From Pseudoduganella dura (GTDB lineage Bacteria > Pseudomonadota > Gammaproteobacteria > Burkholderiales > Burkholderiaceae_D): a stretch of DNA of 64,000 nucleotides. Within the stretch, counting starts at the first letter, position 1. Each line of letters opens with the position of its first letter. The DNA lies in NCBI RefSeq assembly GCF_009727155.1, contig NZ_WNWM01000002.1, forward strand, positions 4,216,001 through 4,280,000, read 5' to 3'. A program made the position numbers and the translations under genes. Below are positions 63,284 to 64,000 of this stretch, piece after piece. Under the pieces are notes generated by a model. That model made no database searches, was not told the DNA's origin, and saw nothing but the letters and a program-made list of their open reading frames with translations.

Positions 63284-64000
63284 TTACTCTTCGATGATGG
63301 CGTTGGAGTAGACCTCCTGGGTATCGTCCAGGTTCTCCAGCGCGTCCAGCAGCTTTTGCATTTTCACGGCCTCGTCGCCGGTAAACACGGTTTCGGTGGC
63401 GGGCTTCATCACGATCTCGGCCACCTCGGCCTTGAAGCCGGCCTTGTCCAGTGCATCCTTGACGGCGGCGAAATCGTGCGGGGCGCACAGCACCTCGAAG
63501 CCGCCTTCTTCGTCGGCCACGATGTCTTCCGCGCCCGCTTCGAGCGCCGCTTCCATCAGCGATGCCTCGTCGGTGCCGGGAGCGAACAGGAACTGGCCGC
63601 AATGCTTGAACAGGAACGACACGGAGTTTTCCGTGCCCATGTTGCCGCCGAATTTGCTGAACGCGTGGCGGACTTCTGCCACAGTGCGCACGCGGTTGTC
63701 GGTCATGCAGTCGACGATGATCGCCGCGCCGCCGATGCCGTAACCTTCGTAGCGGACTTCTTCGTAGCTGGCGCCGTCTTCGCCGCCGGTGCCGCGCGTG
63801 ATCGCGCGTTGCACGTTATCCTTCGGCATGTTGGCGTCGGCCGCCTTGTCGATGGCAAGGCGCAGGCGTGGGTTGGAGGCGATCTCGCCGCCGCCCATGC
63901 GGGCGGCAACGGTGATTTCCTTGATCAGGCGCGTCCAGATCTTGCCACGTTTCGCGTCCGTTGCAGCCTTTTTGTGCTTGATGTTGGCCCATTTGCTGTG
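63284..64000 (-). CDS. yebC: YebC/PmpR-family protein (start just outside the window)
   Basis: Of this protein 238 residues lie in the window. The visible N-terminus [20 protein letters not shown] shows that only about three residues (usually MAG) fall beyond the right edge. Other signatures are [31 protein letters not shown] and the C-terminal [20 protein letters not shown]. The full length of about 241 residues fits the family. YebC proteins were described as transcription regulators; recent work links some of them to translation of proline-rich stretches. It is separated from purD by 225 nt and has hairpins after its stop. Confidence 0.94.
   Translation of the reverse strand, partial: HSKWANIKHKKAATDAKRGKIWTRLIKEITVAARMGGGEIASNPRLRLAIDKAADANMPKDNVQRAITRGTGGEDGASYEEVRYEGYGIGGAAIIVDCMTDNRVRTVAEVRHAFSKFGGNMGTENSVSFLFKHCGQFLFAPGTDEASLMEAALEAGAEDIVADEEGGFEVLCAPHDFAAVKDALDKAGFKAEVAEIVMKPATETVFTGDEAVKMQKLLDALENLDDTQEVYSNAIIEE

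Overview
The window is high-GC DNA with dense gene packing, LPS-core and O-antigen genes, a phasin, PEP-CTERM proteins, a DUF6139-type small protein and the block yebC / purD-hemF-nadD-rsfS-rlmH-maf-rng. This mixture points to a betaproteobacterium of the Oxalobacteraceae, most like Massilia or its relatives. That placement is inference from gene content. There are no rRNA genes, no tRNA genes that I could recognise, no CRISPR array and no complete insertion sequence.

Layout. 1-4265: a truncated propeller-type sensor, an RhlE-type RNA helicase, a dolichyl-phosphate-sugar-synthase-like glycosyltransferase and a GtrA-like flippase. 4246-11719 (minus): an ABC-transporter-dependent surface polysaccharide operon (Wzm, Wzt with sugar-binding tail, coiled-coil methyltransferase, triple-domain glycosyltransferase, GtrA). 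11845-17737: a minus-strand unit made of a CHASE2 adenylate cyclase, a TPR/outer-membrane-barrel protein, a VanZ-like protein and a CRP-family regulator, facing a FecR-domain protein. 18402-28482: a very large DUF4214/RTX surface protein, its type I secretion system (ABC exporter, adaptor, TolC-like channel) and a methyltransferase with a regulatory domain. 28622-37701: an accessory stretch bounded by two copies of an alpha/beta hydrolase gene (the first broken), holding bdcA/bdcR, a small protein, an AlgX-like/MBOAT O-acetylation pair and a polytopic membrane protein. 37761-43491: argO/argP-like amino acid export, trhO, two tandem PEP-CTERM paralogues and gmd. 43670-47238: dnaE with a frameshift. 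47364-52152: LPS core and ligase genes. 52171-56785: a diguanylate cyclase, a TPR protein, a phasin, a small protein and a PEP-CTERM protein. 56849-64000: housekeeping genes.

The most interesting signal is regulatory. Three perfect TGTGA-N6-TCACA sites, the E. coli CRP consensus, occur in front of the FecR/cyclase pair, the RTX surface protein and the type I secretion operon. Each is followed at nearly the same distance by a -10-like hexamer. The window also encodes a cyclase with adenylate-type specificity residues and, in what looks like the same transcription unit, a CRP-family protein whose recognition helix carries the E. coli CRP contact residues. Together they read as a self-contained cAMP circuit driving assembly of a secreted surface layer.

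Two single-base G-tract frameshifts (dnaE and the first hydrolase copy) need checking against reads before being taken as biology.
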